Shown here in pieces: positions 22,809-35,566 of a stretch of DNA of 64,000 nucleotides (position 1 is its first letter; every line of letters starts with the position of its first letter). The DNA lies in the NCBI RefSeq assembly GCF_037974265.1, contig NZ_CP150233.1, positions 6,076,001 through 6,140,000 on the forward strand. Reading direction: 5' to 3'. The notes beneath the pieces were generated by a model. The model did not search any database, was not told the origin of the DNA, and worked only from the letters and a program-made list of their open reading frames with translations. The translations under genes and the position numbers were made by a program. This stretch comes from Paenibacillus sp. FSL R5-0623 (GTDB lineage: Bacteria > Bacillota > Bacilli > Paenibacillales > Paenibacillaceae).

Positions 22809-25601
22809 TCAACCTGTGTTACGCAGTCCTGCAGCGATGCCGTTAATTGTCAGCAACACTTCTCTGAGCAGTTCCGTATCATCCTCACCACGTTCACGCA
22901 TATCTCTGAGCTCGCTCAGAAGTTGAACTTGCATGTAGGACAACGGATCTACATAAGGGTTACGAAGACGAATGGATTCTTGAATAACCGGTACATCATC
23001 CAAAATTTCAGCTTCTCCGGTAATTTTCAGAATCAGCTCTTTTGTGAGCTTGAATTCGGCTTCAATCTGACCGTATATGCGATCACGGGCTTCCTTGTTC
23101 GAAGTCATTGCTGAATATTCTTTGGCAATCACCAGATCTGCCTTGGCTACGGCCATCTGTACCGTATCAATTAATGTACGGAAGAATGGGAAGCTTGCAT
23201 ACATTTCTTTCAGGACAACCAGATTTTCCTCTTTACCCTGATAGTAACTTTGCAATCCTGTTCCTGCCGCATACCATGCCGGAAGCAGATAACGACTTTG
23301 AGTCCATGCAAATACCCAAGGAATTGCTCTCAGATCTTCGAACTTGTCGCTACCTTTCCGCTTGGACGGACGTGAACCAATATTCAGTTCACCCACCTCT
23401 GGAAGCGGTGTGGATTCCTTGAAGAAGGTAAAGAAGTCCGGATCACGGAAAATCAGATCCTGATATTTAGTCAGAGATACTTCCGAAATCTCTTTGATGA
23501 TGCTGTCCCAATGACGTTCGGATGCTGATTCTTGCGGCTCAAGACCATTCAGTGCTGCTGTGATTAGAGCCGAAGTTGCCTGTTCCAAACTGCGGTATGC
23601 AATCCCCTGTAGAGAATAACGGGAAGAAATAACCTCTCCCTGCTCCGTAATCTTGATGCCCCCACCAATGGTATGCGGTGGTTGAGCAAGAATACTGCGG
23701 TTAAGCGGCATGCCGCCACGTCCAAGAGCCCCACCACGTCCATGGAAGAACTTCAGCTTAACGCCGTGTTCATTCCCTACAGCCGTAATAGCATTCATCG
23801 CTACACGCAGTTCCCAGTTGGCAGTAACCACGCCGCCATCCTTGTTACTGTCTGAATAACCAAGCATGATTTCATGCAGTTCATTCCGTCCTTTTACGCT
23901 TGCGCGGTATACAGGAAGGTTGAACAGCTTCTGCATAATGTCCGAAGCCGCATGTAGATCATCAATCGTTTCAAACAGTGGTACCGCTTGAAGTGTAGAT
24001 ACAACGTCACCGTTGTGACCTTTGGTGAATAAGCCCACTTCCTTGGCAAATACCATAACCTCCAGCAAGTCACTTGCGCCCTGCGTCATACTGATCAGGT
24101 AACTTGTGATACAGCCGGACCCAAATTCGTTCTGGGCACGCTTAATGGTACGGAAGACATCCAGACACTCTTTGGTTCCCTCCGTGTATTGGTGATAAGG
24201 AGAAGTAAGAGGACGCGGATCATCCAGCAAACGAGCAAGCAGATCGATTTTACCGTCTTCAGATAGACGCGCATAATCCTCTACAATGTTCATTTTCGCC
24301 AAAATCTCCGACATCGCATTTTCATGTTCCTGACTGTGCTGACGCACATCCAATGCTGCGGTATGGAAACCAAACAACTCGACTTGACGAATCATTTTGC
24401 GAATAGTTGTATCCGCTACGTAATCGGCAAAATGATGGCGCAGACTTCGATCAATAATCATCAGATCATCAATCAAATCCTGAGCGCTATGATAACGGTC
24501 AGCCTGACCTAATTTGTTCTCGTCCAGTACATTGTTCAGTTTGGCAATCATATAAGCCAATTTGATGCGGTATGGCTCTTTTTCATTTCGCCAGATGTCC
24601 ACTTTTTTCAATGTAACAGAATTACGGTCCTGCTCAATCGACTGCACCAGCTCATCCGATACGTGAATGATGTTCGTGCTGAAGCTGAGATGGCCCATAA
24701 GTTCAATCATAATCCGTTGGTATTCACGCAAAGCGAGCTTGCGTTGCATCAACAGTGTCTGCCATGTTACATCTGAAGTTACCGAAGGATTTCCATCCCG
24801 GTCTCCACCGATCCAGGAACCGAACCGCAAATACGTCGGCACATGCCAGTCATGGTCAGGATAAAATTTGTTCAGGCAGCGTTCCAGCTCCTGATATACA
24901 TCCGGAAGTACGTGGAACAACGTTTCATGAAAGTAATACATTCCGTTCCGTACTTCATCAAGTACAGTCGGTTTACGGTCACGAAGCTCATCAGTCTGCC
25001 ATAGTGTAATGACTTCGTTCAGCAACTTCTCCCGCAACTGTTCACGTTCACGCAACGTCAGCGTAGGATTATCAAGTGACATGACGTCTTCGGATATCCG
25101 CTTGTGGATGTCCAGAATAACCCGGCGCATGGCTTCGGTTGGGTGAGCTGTCATAACGAGTTCCAGTGACAAATCATCAAGAATCTCTTCCACCTCTGTA
25201 TGAGACAGTCCACGTTCCTTAAGATCCTGTACTGCTTTCTCAATCGATCCTGGCTGCACAGCGTCCCCTGCAGAACGTTCATAATCCCGTTTACGCCGGA
25301 TCCGATGGTTTTGTTCAGCAATATTAACTAATTGAAAATAAATAGCGAAAGCCCGAATAACCTGGTGACGATTGTCCGAGTCTAATTCCTGGATCATCGT
25401 TTTGAACTCTGCATAGAGTTCTGGCAGAAATTCTGCACGCAACGATTTGCTCGTTTCCCGAATCTTCTCAACGATATCTAGAAGCTCCGTGCCGCCTTGA
25501 TGGACAAGAACTTCTCCGAGTATATTGCCCAGGAACCGCACGTCTCGCCGAAGCAGGTTGTTGGATTGGCTTTTGCTGGCGGTTACCATAGTTTCAGTCA
25601 T
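22809..25601 (-). CDS. ppc: Phosphoenolpyruvate carboxylase
   Basis: Anaplerotic enzyme fixing bicarbonate onto PEP to give oxaloacetate. The ATG at 25601 (MTETMVTASK) follows GGGAGGATAAGC and gives 930 residues, the usual length; the frame extends 22 codons upstream without an RBS. Visible are the catalytic His motif VMTAHPTEAMRR, the FHGRGGALGRGG loop, the LGYSDSNKDGG motif and the conserved C-terminal RNTG that carries the allosteric site region. Single gene with its own terminator. It sits between the tRNA cluster and sigW, unlike B. subtilis, which lacks ppc. Confidence 0.98.
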   Translation of the reverse strand: MTETMVTASKSQSNNLLRRDVRFLGNILGEVLVHQGGTELLDIVEKIRETSKSLRAEFLPELYAEFKTMIQELDSDNRHQVIRAFAIYFQLVNIAEQNHRIRRKRDYERSAGDAVQPGSIEKAVQDLKERGLSHTEVEEILDDLSLELVMTAHPTEAMRRVILDIHKRISEDVMSLDNPTLTLREREQLREKLLNEVITLWQTDELRDRKPTVLDEVRNGMYYFHETLFHVLPDVYQELERCLNKFYPDHDWHVPTYLRFGSWIGGDRDGNPSVTSDVTWQTLLMQRKLALREYQRIMIELMGHLSFSTNIIHVSDELVQSIEQDRNSVTLKKVDIWRNEKEPYRIKLAYMIAKLNNVLDENKLGQADRYHSAQDLIDDLMIIDRSLRHHFADYVADTTIRKMIRQVELFGFHTAALDVRQHSQEHENAMSEILAKMNIVEDYARLSEDGKIDLLARLLDDPRPLTSPYHQYTEGTKECLDVFRTIKRAQNEFGSGCITSYLISMTQGASDLLEVMVFAKEVGLFTKGHNGDVVSTLQAVPLFETIDDLHAASDIMQKLFNLPVYRASVKGRNELHEIMLGYSDSNKDGGVVTANWELRVAMNAITAVGNEHGVKLKFFHGRGGALGRGGMPLNRSILAQPPHTIGGGIKITEQGEVISSRYSLQGIAYRSLEQATSALITAALNGLEPQESASERHWDSIIKEISEVSLTKYQDLIFRDPDFFTFFKESTPLPEVGELNIGSRPSKRKGSDKFEDLRAIPWVFAWTQSRYLLPAWYAAGTGLQSYYQGKEENLVVLKEMYASFPFFRTLIDTVQMAVAKADLVIAKEYSAMTSNKEARDRIYGQIEAEFKLTKELILKITGEAEILDDVPVIQESIRLRNPYVDPLSYMQVQLLSELRDMRERGEDDTELLREVLLTINGIAAGLRNTG

Positions 25602-26179
25602 GCTTATCCTCCCATCTGATCGTTCCATTCGTACACGTAAATTTGACACCTTCATAACATCATACAATAAAATGGTACGAAAATCTTTATTTTTCTACTA
25701 GAAAAAATGGGGATTATCCCCGATTTACAGCACAAAAACACGCTTTTTTATTCATTTCCTTGTTCTGCTTCAATTAATGGTCATATGCTGTCGCATGAAA
25801 CCTTTTTCACGTACTTTAGATAAATCAAATGTCTCATACCTATGCTTAAAAATTTATAAATATACAGTTACTTTAGATATGATCCATCGTACCTGATCGT
25901 AAGGTTAAACCGTATAATTTTATTATTTGAGAACAGATGATATACAAAGAAACATGACCGGCAAAGCAAGCTTTTGTATACTTTACCACAGTGATGTAAT
26001 AAATTAAAGATAAAATTAAAAATTCCTTCCCACTAGAGGTCTGCTTATTAGGGGACTTTCTTATGTATGTTCCTAAGCTACTGTAATTGTAGGGATATCT
26101 TAACAGACCATTTCTACATAATGTTCTTAGCTTTTTGGGCAGATTAATCTATAGCTCTTACTAAAAAGGAGGAACTTAA
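25602..26179. other. AT-rich divergent intergenic region ppc / WGxxGxxG gene
   Basis: No gene seen in these 578 bases. They hold the upstream signals of two divergent genes. A perfect GGGGATTATCCCC palindrome (25709-25721) is followed on the minus strand by ATTTTTT and lies in the ppc leader. On the plus strand a weak TTGTAT-N17-TAATAA pair lies near 25982. AAGGAGG precedes the small secreted-protein gene. Confidence 0.6.
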
Positions 26180-26533
26180 ATGATGAAGAAGGGTACAACA
26201 ATTATTGCTTCCGTGCTTCTGGTGGCCGCGATGGCAGGCCCTGCTGCTGCTGATGGTCAAATGTCCAAAGGTGTGGATACCAACACCAACGGTTCACGTG
26301 TTCGCTCTTATCAGGACACCAACTACATGGACCGCACAAACACTAATTCCAACATGAATATGAATATGGATGGAAACTACCGCAACAATGGTGACTATCG
26401 TACCAACAATGTTCGGGCGAACGCCACTACAAACGACCGTGACAACGGTATGGATTGGGGCTGGCTTGGTTTGTTGGGACTGCTTGGATTAGCTGGCATG
26501 CGTAAAAGAGTGACGGACCACAATGAACGTTAA
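26180..26533 (+). CDS. Small secreted/membrane WGxxGxxG family protein
   Basis: A 117-residue protein with a signal peptide (MMKKGTTIIASVLLVAAMAG, cleavage near AAADG). A hydrophilic Asn/Asp/Arg/Met-rich middle with NMNMNMDG follows, then a C-terminal DWGWLGLLGLLGLAGMRKR. That tail, a Trp-Gly hydrophobic Gly-rich segment closed by basic residues, defines the WGxxGxxG proteins of Bacilli and looks like a short membrane anchor. Function is unknown. AAGGAGG lies 7 bases before the ATG. Monocistronic with its own terminator; one of few plus-strand genes in the window. Confidence 0.88.
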   Translation: MMKKGTTIIASVLLVAAMAGPAAADGQMSKGVDTNTNGSRVRSYQDTNYMDRTNTNSNMNMNMDGNYRNNGDYRTNNVRANATTNDRDNGMDWGWLGLLGLLGLAGMRKRVTDHNER

Positions 26534-26602
26534 AGTGTGCGCTCTTCACTATACAATATAGCTGCTACGTCTTAGAGGCAGCTCATCCACAGAGATAAAC
26601 AG

Positions 26603-26654
26603 AAGAGCCAAGACCTCCCTATTTGGATAGTAAAGGGGTCTTGGCTCTTTTTTT
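26603..26654 (+). terminator. Terminator of the WGxxGxxG gene
   Basis: A 13-bp stem AAGAGCCAAGACC / GGTCTTGGCTCTT is followed by a run of T on the plus strand. Confidence 0.92.
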
Positions 26655-26713
26655 AATAAACCTGTACTTGTACCTTACATAAAATAACTGCTAATTCTTA
26701 CGTTAACAAAAGT

Positions 26714-26743
26714 AAAAAAGCCTCTGCATCTGCAAAGGCTCTT
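26714..26743 (-). terminator. Terminator of the rRNA-tRNA operon
   Basis: On the minus strand AGCCTTTGCA / TGCAGAGGCT forms a 10-bp stem followed by six T, immediately after tRNA-Gly(TCC). It ends the transcript that begins at the 16S promoter. Confidence 0.9.
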
Positions 26744-26758
26744 TCGTTATATCCTATA

Positions 26759-26829
26759 AGCGGGTGATGGGAATCGAACCCACGCTATTAGCTTGGAAGG
26801 CTAAAGTTCTACCATTGAACTACACCCGC
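26759..26829 (-). tRNA. tRNA-Gly (TCC)
   Basis: Cloverleaf with GCGGGTG/CACCCGC acceptor, anticodon loop CTTCCAA and GGTTCGATTCC T-arm. CCA is not encoded. Last gene of the tRNA cluster. Confidence 0.97.
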
Positions 26830-26842
26830 ATAAACAAAAAAA

Positions 26843-26916
26843 TCGGGATGACACGATTTGAACATGCGACCCCCTGGTCCCAAACCAGGTGCTCTACCAA
26901 GCTGAGCTACATCCCG
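26843..26916 (-). tRNA. tRNA-Pro (TGG)
   Basis: Acceptor CGGGATG/CATCCCG, anticodon loop TTTGGGA and GTTCAAATC T-arm. CCA is not encoded. Confidence 0.97.
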
Positions 26917-26931
26917 ATACTAAAAAAATAA

Positions 26932-27008
26932 TGGCGCGCCCTGAGAGATTCGAACTCCCGGCCTTTTGATTCGTAGTCAAACGCTCTATCCAGCTGAGCT
27001 AAGGGCGC
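26932..27008 (-). tRNA. tRNA-Arg (ACG)
   Basis: Acceptor GCGCCCT/AGGGCGC, anticodon loop CTACGAA (A34, to be edited to inosine by TadA). CCA encoded. Confidence 0.97.
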
Positions 27009-27015
27009 AAAATAT

Positions 27016-27090
27016 TGGAGCGGAAGACGGGAATCGAACCCGCGACCCTCGCCTTGGCAAGGCGATGCTCTACCGCTGAGCCACTTCCGC
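27016..27090 (-). tRNA. tRNA-Gly (GCC)
   Basis: Acceptor GCGGAAG/CTTCCGC, anticodon loop TTGCCAA. CCA encoded. The two glycine tRNAs of the cluster read different codon sets. Confidence 0.97.
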
Positions 27091-27101
27091 AAAATAAAGG
27101 A

Positions 27102-27182
27102 TGCGCGTGGAGGGACTTGAACCCCCACGTCAAAGACGCTAGATCCTAAGTCTAGTGCGTCTGCCAATTCCGCCACACGCGC
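27102..27182 (-). tRNA. tRNA-Leu (TAG)
   Basis: Acceptor GCGCGTG/CACGCGC, anticodon loop CTTAGGA, and a long variable arm of type II. CCA is not encoded. Confidence 0.96.
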
Positions 27183-27188
27183 ATATGA

Positions 27189-27264
27189 TGGTGAGTCATG
27201 AAGGGCTCGAACCTTCGACACCCTGATTAAAAGTCAGGTGCTCTACCAACTGAGCTAATGACTC
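27189..27264 (-). tRNA. tRNA-Lys (TTT)
   Basis: Acceptor GAGTCAT/ATGACTC, anticodon loop CTTTTAA. CCA encoded. Confidence 0.97.
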
Positions 27265-27273
27265 ATACTAAAA

Positions 27274-27348
27274 TGGCTGGGGATATAGGATTTGAACCTA
27301 TGCATGACGGAGTCAAAGTCCGTTGCCTTACCGCTTGGCTAATCCCCA
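27274..27348 (-). tRNA. tRNA-Gln (TTG)
   Basis: Acceptor TGGGGAT/ATCCCCA, anticodon loop CTTTGAC. CCA encoded. Confidence 0.96.
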
Positions 27349-27357
27349 ATAAAAATA

Positions 27358-27433
27358 TGGTGGAGGCTGAGGGGATCGAACCCCCGACCCTCTGCTTGTA
27401 AGGCAGATGCTCTCCCAGCTGAGCTAAGCCTCC
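27358..27433 (-). tRNA. tRNA-Val (TAC)
   Basis: Acceptor GGAGGCT/AGCCTCC, anticodon loop CTTACAA. CCA encoded. Confidence 0.97.
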
Positions 27434-27440
27434 AACTATA

Positions 27441-27512
27441 TGACCCGTAGGGGATTCGAACCCCTGTTACCTCCGTGAAAGGGAGGTGTCTTAACCCCTT
27501 GACCAACGGGCC
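27441..27512 (-). tRNA. tRNA-Glu (TTC)
   Basis: Acceptor GGCCCGT/ACGGGTC with a G-T pair, anticodon loop CTTTCAC. CCA is not encoded. Confidence 0.96.
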
Positions 27513-27522
27513 CCATTTCCAA

Positions 27523-27595
27523 AGCTCTCAACCGGGATCGAACCGGTGACCTCATCCTTACCATGGATGCACTCTACCTACTGAGCTATGAGAGC
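27523..27595 (-). tRNA. tRNA-Thr (GGT)
   Basis: Acceptor GCTCTCA/TGAGAGC, anticodon loop ATGGTAA. CCA is not encoded. Confidence 0.95.
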
Positions 27596-27598
27596 AAA

Positions 27599-27674
27599 TG
27601 GCTCCCCGAACAGGGCTCGAACCTGTGACAACTCGATTAACAGTCGAGTGCTCTACCAACTGAGCTATCAGGGA
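27599..27674 (-). tRNA. tRNA-Asn (GTT)
   Basis: Acceptor TCCCTGA/TCGGGGA, anticodon loop CTGTTAA. CCA encoded. First tRNA after the distal 5S gene. Confidence 0.97.
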
Positions 27675-27758
27675 ATAATATGCATTTGCAGGGCAAATGC
27701 AATTCATCGTACAACGTCCACATGCAGAGCCTGTTTTCTATGTATGATGAAAGAGTTC

Positions 27759-27875
27759 GCTTGGCGGCGTCCTACTCTCCCAGGACCCTGCGGTCCAAGT
27801 ACCATCGGCGCTAGAGGGCTTAACGGTCGTGTTCGGGATGGGTACGTGTGGAACCCCTCCGCCATCGCCACCAAA
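27759..27875 (-). rRNA. rrf: 5S rRNA, distal copy (after 23S)
   Basis: The 117-base 5S gene begins TTTGGTGGCGATGGCGGAGGGG and contains the conserved CCCATCCCGAACACG and GGTCCTGGGAGAGTAGGACGCC. It follows 23S in the usual place. It differs from the other 5S copy in this operon at 8 positions, several of them paired in helix II. Confidence 0.96.
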
Positions 27876-27951
27876 CGCGTAGCTTACATTTCAGAGTTGT
27901 TCTCTGAAAACTAGATTCGAAACGAAACATGCGATTTAGAACTTGCTATTG

Positions 27952-30878
<2,927 letters not shown>

Positions 30879-31085
30879 TTTGTTCCGGTTTCGGTCGCTC
30901 GCTTCCCTTGTTTTGCTTGCGCAAAGCCAAAAGTCGCTCTCACCCGATACCATCACAAAAGCAATTTAACTACCTTTATACACTTGACTTGTTTGCACAA
31001 GTTCAGCTAAAAAGGAATGTTCTAATTCGCGTTTGTTTCGTTTCGATATCTAGTTTTCAAAGAACAAGCTTATAAAACATTTTTT

Positions 31086-31161
31086 TGGTGGAGCCAAGCG
31101 GGATCGAACCGCTGACCTCCTGCTTGCAAGGCAGGCGCTCTCCCAGCTGAGCTATGGCCCC
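31086..31161 (-). tRNA. tRNA-Ala (TGC)
   Basis: Acceptor GGGGCCA/TGGCTCC, anticodon loop CTTGCAA. CCA encoded. Spacer tRNA 5' of 23S. Confidence 0.97.
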
Positions 31162-31183
31162 ATATAAAGTTTAAAGGTATAGA

Positions 31184-31260
31184 TGGTGGGCCCTGGTGGA
31201 CTCGAACCACCGGCCTCACCCTTATCAGAGGTGCGCTCTAACCAACTGAGCTAAGGGCCC
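31184..31260 (-). tRNA. tRNA-Ile (GAT)
   Basis: Acceptor GGGCCCT/AGGGCCC, anticodon loop CTGATAA. CCA encoded. Spacer tRNA. Confidence 0.97.
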
Positions 31261-31296
31261 ACATTACATATACTATTTGAACCCAAAATGGGTTAC

Positions 31297-31413
31297 GCTT
31301 GGCGGCGTTCTACTCTCCCAGGACCCTGCGGTCCAAGTACCATTGACGCTGAAGGGCTTAACGGTCGTGTTCGGGATGGGAACGTGTGGAACCCCTTCGC
31401 TATCGCCACCAAA
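31297..31413 (-). rRNA. rrf: 5S rRNA, extra copy between 16S and tRNA-Ile
   Basis: A complete 117-base 5S gene (TTTGGTGGCGATAGCGAAGGGG ...) placed between 16S and the spacer tRNAs, where most bacteria have none. It differs from the distal 5S at 8 bases. The changes in helix II (GGAGGG to GAAGGG on one arm, CCCTCT to CCCTTC on the other) keep pairing, so both look functional. Confidence 0.95.
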
Positions 31414-31528
31414 CGTTTGAGAGTTTGAGCTCTCAAAACTGAGCAACGAGTGAGTAACTAGCCGACCTGGCTAGATTTTGCAGCTAAGCTGCATATTTGA
31501 ATGTTTCCACTCGGGAAACGATTCTCCA

Positions 31529-33084
<1,556 letters not shown>

Positions 33085-33565
33085 AGTATTGAAAAGAGCG
33101 ATAAGCTCATTTTGAATCTGACGAGATTAAAAATCTCATTTGTGCTCCAGTCGATTCAAGCCAAGGCTTGTCTCAAACTTTCGCGTCCATTCTGCAAGCA
33201 GAATGTTACTCACTCGTTGTTCAGTTTTCAAAGATCAAACATTCAATTTAGTGCTCATTTTCATGTTGTCGTCGTTTCAGCGGCGACTTTTATAATATAT
33301 CATGTTGAAGTTCTCTTTGCAAGCATTATTTTTTCAATTCTTTTCAATCGCTTTATTTTTATGCTTGTTTCGGTGAACCGCTCCTAAAAAAGGAACGAAA
33401 ATTAATTTACCATATGAAATTAGAAAGGTCAACCCTTTTTCGACAAAAAAGTATGCCCCCCCCCCCACAATTTCGCATTTTCATGGTTTAGAGGTACAGC
33501 ACCCGCTATTGAAAGCCGCACCTCACTTCCACTACTGTAAATCGAATATATGACCAGCTTCAGCA
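33085..33565. other. rRNA operon leader and upstream region
   Basis: No gene seen. The region holds the rrn promoter (listed separately), the 16S leader with CTTTGAAAACTGAACAACGAG (a motif repeated after 16S, probably for processing), and an 11-base C run at 33456-33466. The stretch upstream of the promoter is A/T-rich like an UP element. Confidence 0.7.
33294..33322 (-). promoter_or_regulatory. rRNA operon promoter
   Basis: On the minus strand TTGCAA (33322-33317), a 17-base spacer and TATATT (33299-33294) are preceded by an A/T-rich stretch. It lies about 210 bases before 16S. Confidence 0.65.
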
Positions 33566-33796
33566 TTACGGCTTCGACTTTTTCAGTTTTCCACCTCTTG
33601 CATACTTGGACAACTCTTTTGGCGGGGCAAAGCGTGCATACATGCGGAACACGGTCTTATATCGGCTCGCGATAGCATATTTGATCTCTTGGTCAAGACG
33701 AGTATCACTCAGATCGAACAGCATTTCATCTAATTCTTTACGTAGCACATAGTCTAATTCCTTGCATTCCTTATCGTTAAACAACATACCCAGCAT
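33566..33796 (-). CDS. Conserved hypothetical protein, 76 aa
   Basis: A small acidic-then-basic protein. The ATG at 33796 (MLGMLFNDKECKELDYVLRK) follows AAAAAGGAGAACTCTA; the frame upstream of it lacks an RBS. The first part is charged and helical (ELDEMLFDLSDTRLDQEI), and the C-terminus is Lys-rich (GGKLKKSKP). No signal peptide or membrane segment. Similar short proteins beginning MLGMLFNxKECKEL are familiar from Bacillales, but no function is known to me. It lies between spoIIM and the rRNA operon. Confidence 0.8.
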   Translation of the reverse strand: MLGMLFNDKECKELDYVLRKELDEMLFDLSDTRLDQEIKYAIASRYKTVFRMYARFAPPKELSKYARGGKLKKSKP

Positions 33797-33949
33797 TAGA
33801 GTTCTCCTTTTTGTGCATAGCCTCTTTATCACACTTACAGAAGTTTCATGCAACACCCGTGCATTCGCTTTTTGTGGTTGCTGCTGGAACCCGTTTTATT
33901 GTTATGGTCAACTTTCTGGAAATTTATGAATGCCAACCATCACAAAATT

Positions 33950-34567
33950 TTATCCTCTCACCAGAGTATACGTAAGTGTGCTTTCGATGATCGCTGCAAC
34001 AAGAAGCAAGATGACAACCCAGAAGGATGCCGTTAACGTCCTATTCATGAATGCTCTCCACCGGTTACCCATCATATTTCGCTTGTCACTTCCAAGTTGT
34101 GCAAGGCTTTGGATAACCAGACCACCAAACTTCAGTCCGAAGGCGCAAGCAATAATAATGACCGGAATCTCAATAATGCCATGCGGAAGTAAACCTTTAA
34201 CCACAATATCATAGAAGCTTGCTCCATAATTCATCGTGGTGTGCACCACAAATCCAAGGACCATCCCATTGATCAGCAGGAAGATGACAGGCAGAATTCC
34301 GAAGAATATACCGGCATAGATGACAAGTACACTTTTGATGGCATTATTGAAGAAGATAAACAGGAAGAAGTTCCATTGCACATTGCCCCCCTGCTCCAGC
34401 CGTTCACTGACTTCACGTAATCCTCCGATTTGGTTCAACAACAGTTCTTCCAGTGGTCCTGTACTCACCCACCCTGCCCCTATTCCCAAAGCAAACAAAA
34501 CTACGGACCAGATTAATGCACTGCGGATGGAACCAAGATCTCTAAGAAATGTATTGAATTTTAACAT
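33950..34567 (-). CDS. spoIIM: Stage II sporulation protein M (SpoIIM / DUF95 family)
   Basis: Polytopic membrane protein of 205 residues. In B. subtilis SpoIIM joins SpoIID and SpoIIP in the peptidoglycan-remodelling complex that drives engulfment of the forespore. About five hydrophobic segments are visible (~18-35, 70-90, 85-110, 130-155, 180-200), with the family's central LLPHGIIEIPVIIIACAFGL signature near residue 127. AGGAGG precedes the ATG. It faces away from pdaB with only 123 bases between them. DUF95 members outside sporulation also exist, so the engulfment role is inferred from family and neighbours. Confidence 0.9.
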   Translation of the reverse strand: MLKFNTFLRDLGSIRSALIWSVVLFALGIGAGWVSTGPLEELLLNQIGGLREVSERLEQGGNVQWNFFLFIFFNNAIKSVLVIYAGIFFGILPVIFLLINGMVLGFVVHTTMNYGASFYDIVVKGLLPHGIIEIPVIIIACAFGLKFGGLVIQSLAQLGSDKRNMMGNRWRAFMNRTLTASFWVVILLLVAAIIESTLTYTLVRG

Positions 34568-34690
34568 AATAACCTCCTGTAGAATCTAAAATGATGGACA
34601 AACAAGGTTCGTGTTACGAATAACTGGGGAGTACGAGCATACATTGGAGAGTAAACAAGCATTTCTTATGGGAGAGGGGCGCTTATTGAA

Positions 34691-35467
34691 ATGAACTCGT
34701 TCTATGTATTTAGCGGCAAAAAGATTAAACGGTACCTGATTGTCTTCGTTGCTGCCATCTTTGCGATCGGTATTATTTATCTGGAGCGTGGCAATGTCTC
34801 CGTATTCTCGGAGGAAGCACCATCGGCCGTGTACAGCGTTCCAACCGATAAGAAGGTAATTGCACTTACCTTTGACATCAGCTGGGGAGATAAACGGACA
34901 GAGCCGATTCTGAAAGTTCTTCAGGAGAATAAAGTTCAGAAGGCAACCTTTTTCCTTTCGTCCCCCTGGAGCAAGACACACCCCGAAATTGTTACTGCCA
35001 TCAAAGAGGCAGGATATGAAATTGGCAGCCATGGCCACAGACATGAGAACTACAGCAGCCTGACCGAGGAAGAAATTCGCAAAGAAATTTCGACAGCTCA
35101 TAGCATTTTAACCGATTTAACGGGAAAAGAACCGAAATTAATACGTCTGCCCAACGGGGACTTTGACAAGCGAGTGCTTCAGGTAGCCAATAGTCTGAAT
35201 TATCAGGTTGTGCAGTGGGATACCGACTCGTTGGATTGGAAAAATCCTGGTGTACAGACCATTGTTGATCGTGTAGTAAGCAAAGCACATCCAGGGGACA
35301 TCGTACTGCTACATGCTAGCGATTCCTCTAAACAAACTCATGAAGCACTCCCTGTCATTATCGACAAATTAAAAAATCAGGGCTATGAATTCGTAACCGT
35401 GTCTGAGTTGCTTAACCATTCCAGTGTGGAAGGTAAGGAAGTTCGCGATCAAGCTAGCGGTCAATAA
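34691..35467 (+). CDS. pdaB: Sporulation polysaccharide deacetylase PdaB
   Basis: NodB-homology protein needed for spore cortex maintenance. The 258 residues have an N-terminal membrane anchor (YLIVFVAAIFAIGIIYL, ~15-31) and a deacetylase domain (~55-240) with SHGHRH for metal binding. The first motif reads LTFDISWGD: the position normally Asp in TFDD is Ile, as is usual in PdaB proteins, so catalysis is uncertain. GAGAGGGG precedes the ATG. It sits beside kbaA and gerD as in B. subtilis. A terminator follows. Confidence 0.94.
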   Translation: MNSFYVFSGKKIKRYLIVFVAAIFAIGIIYLERGNVSVFSEEAPSAVYSVPTDKKVIALTFDISWGDKRTEPILKVLQENKVQKATFFLSSPWSKTHPEIVTAIKEAGYEIGSHGHRHENYSSLTEEEIRKEISTAHSILTDLTGKEPKLIRLPNGDFDKRVLQVANSLNYQVVQWDTDSLDWKNPGVQTIVDRVVSKAHPGDIVLLHASDSSKQTHEALPVIIDKLKNQGYEFVTVSELLNHSSVEGKEVRDQASGQ

Positions 35468-35513
35468 TTGGTAGATTGCTTGGGCTACAGCTCGAATACG
35501 AGTGTAAAAGTTG

Positions 35514-35541
35514 AAAAGAGCTAACCAGGTTAGCTCTTTTT
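35514..35541 (+). terminator. Terminator between convergent pdaB and kbaA
   Basis: AGAGCTAACC / GGTTAGCTCT 10-bp stem with a single-base spacer at its centre, with five T on the plus strand and four on the minus strand. It can serve both genes. Confidence 0.85.
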
Positions 35542-35566
35542 GGTATGTTTTTATGCAAAATAAATT

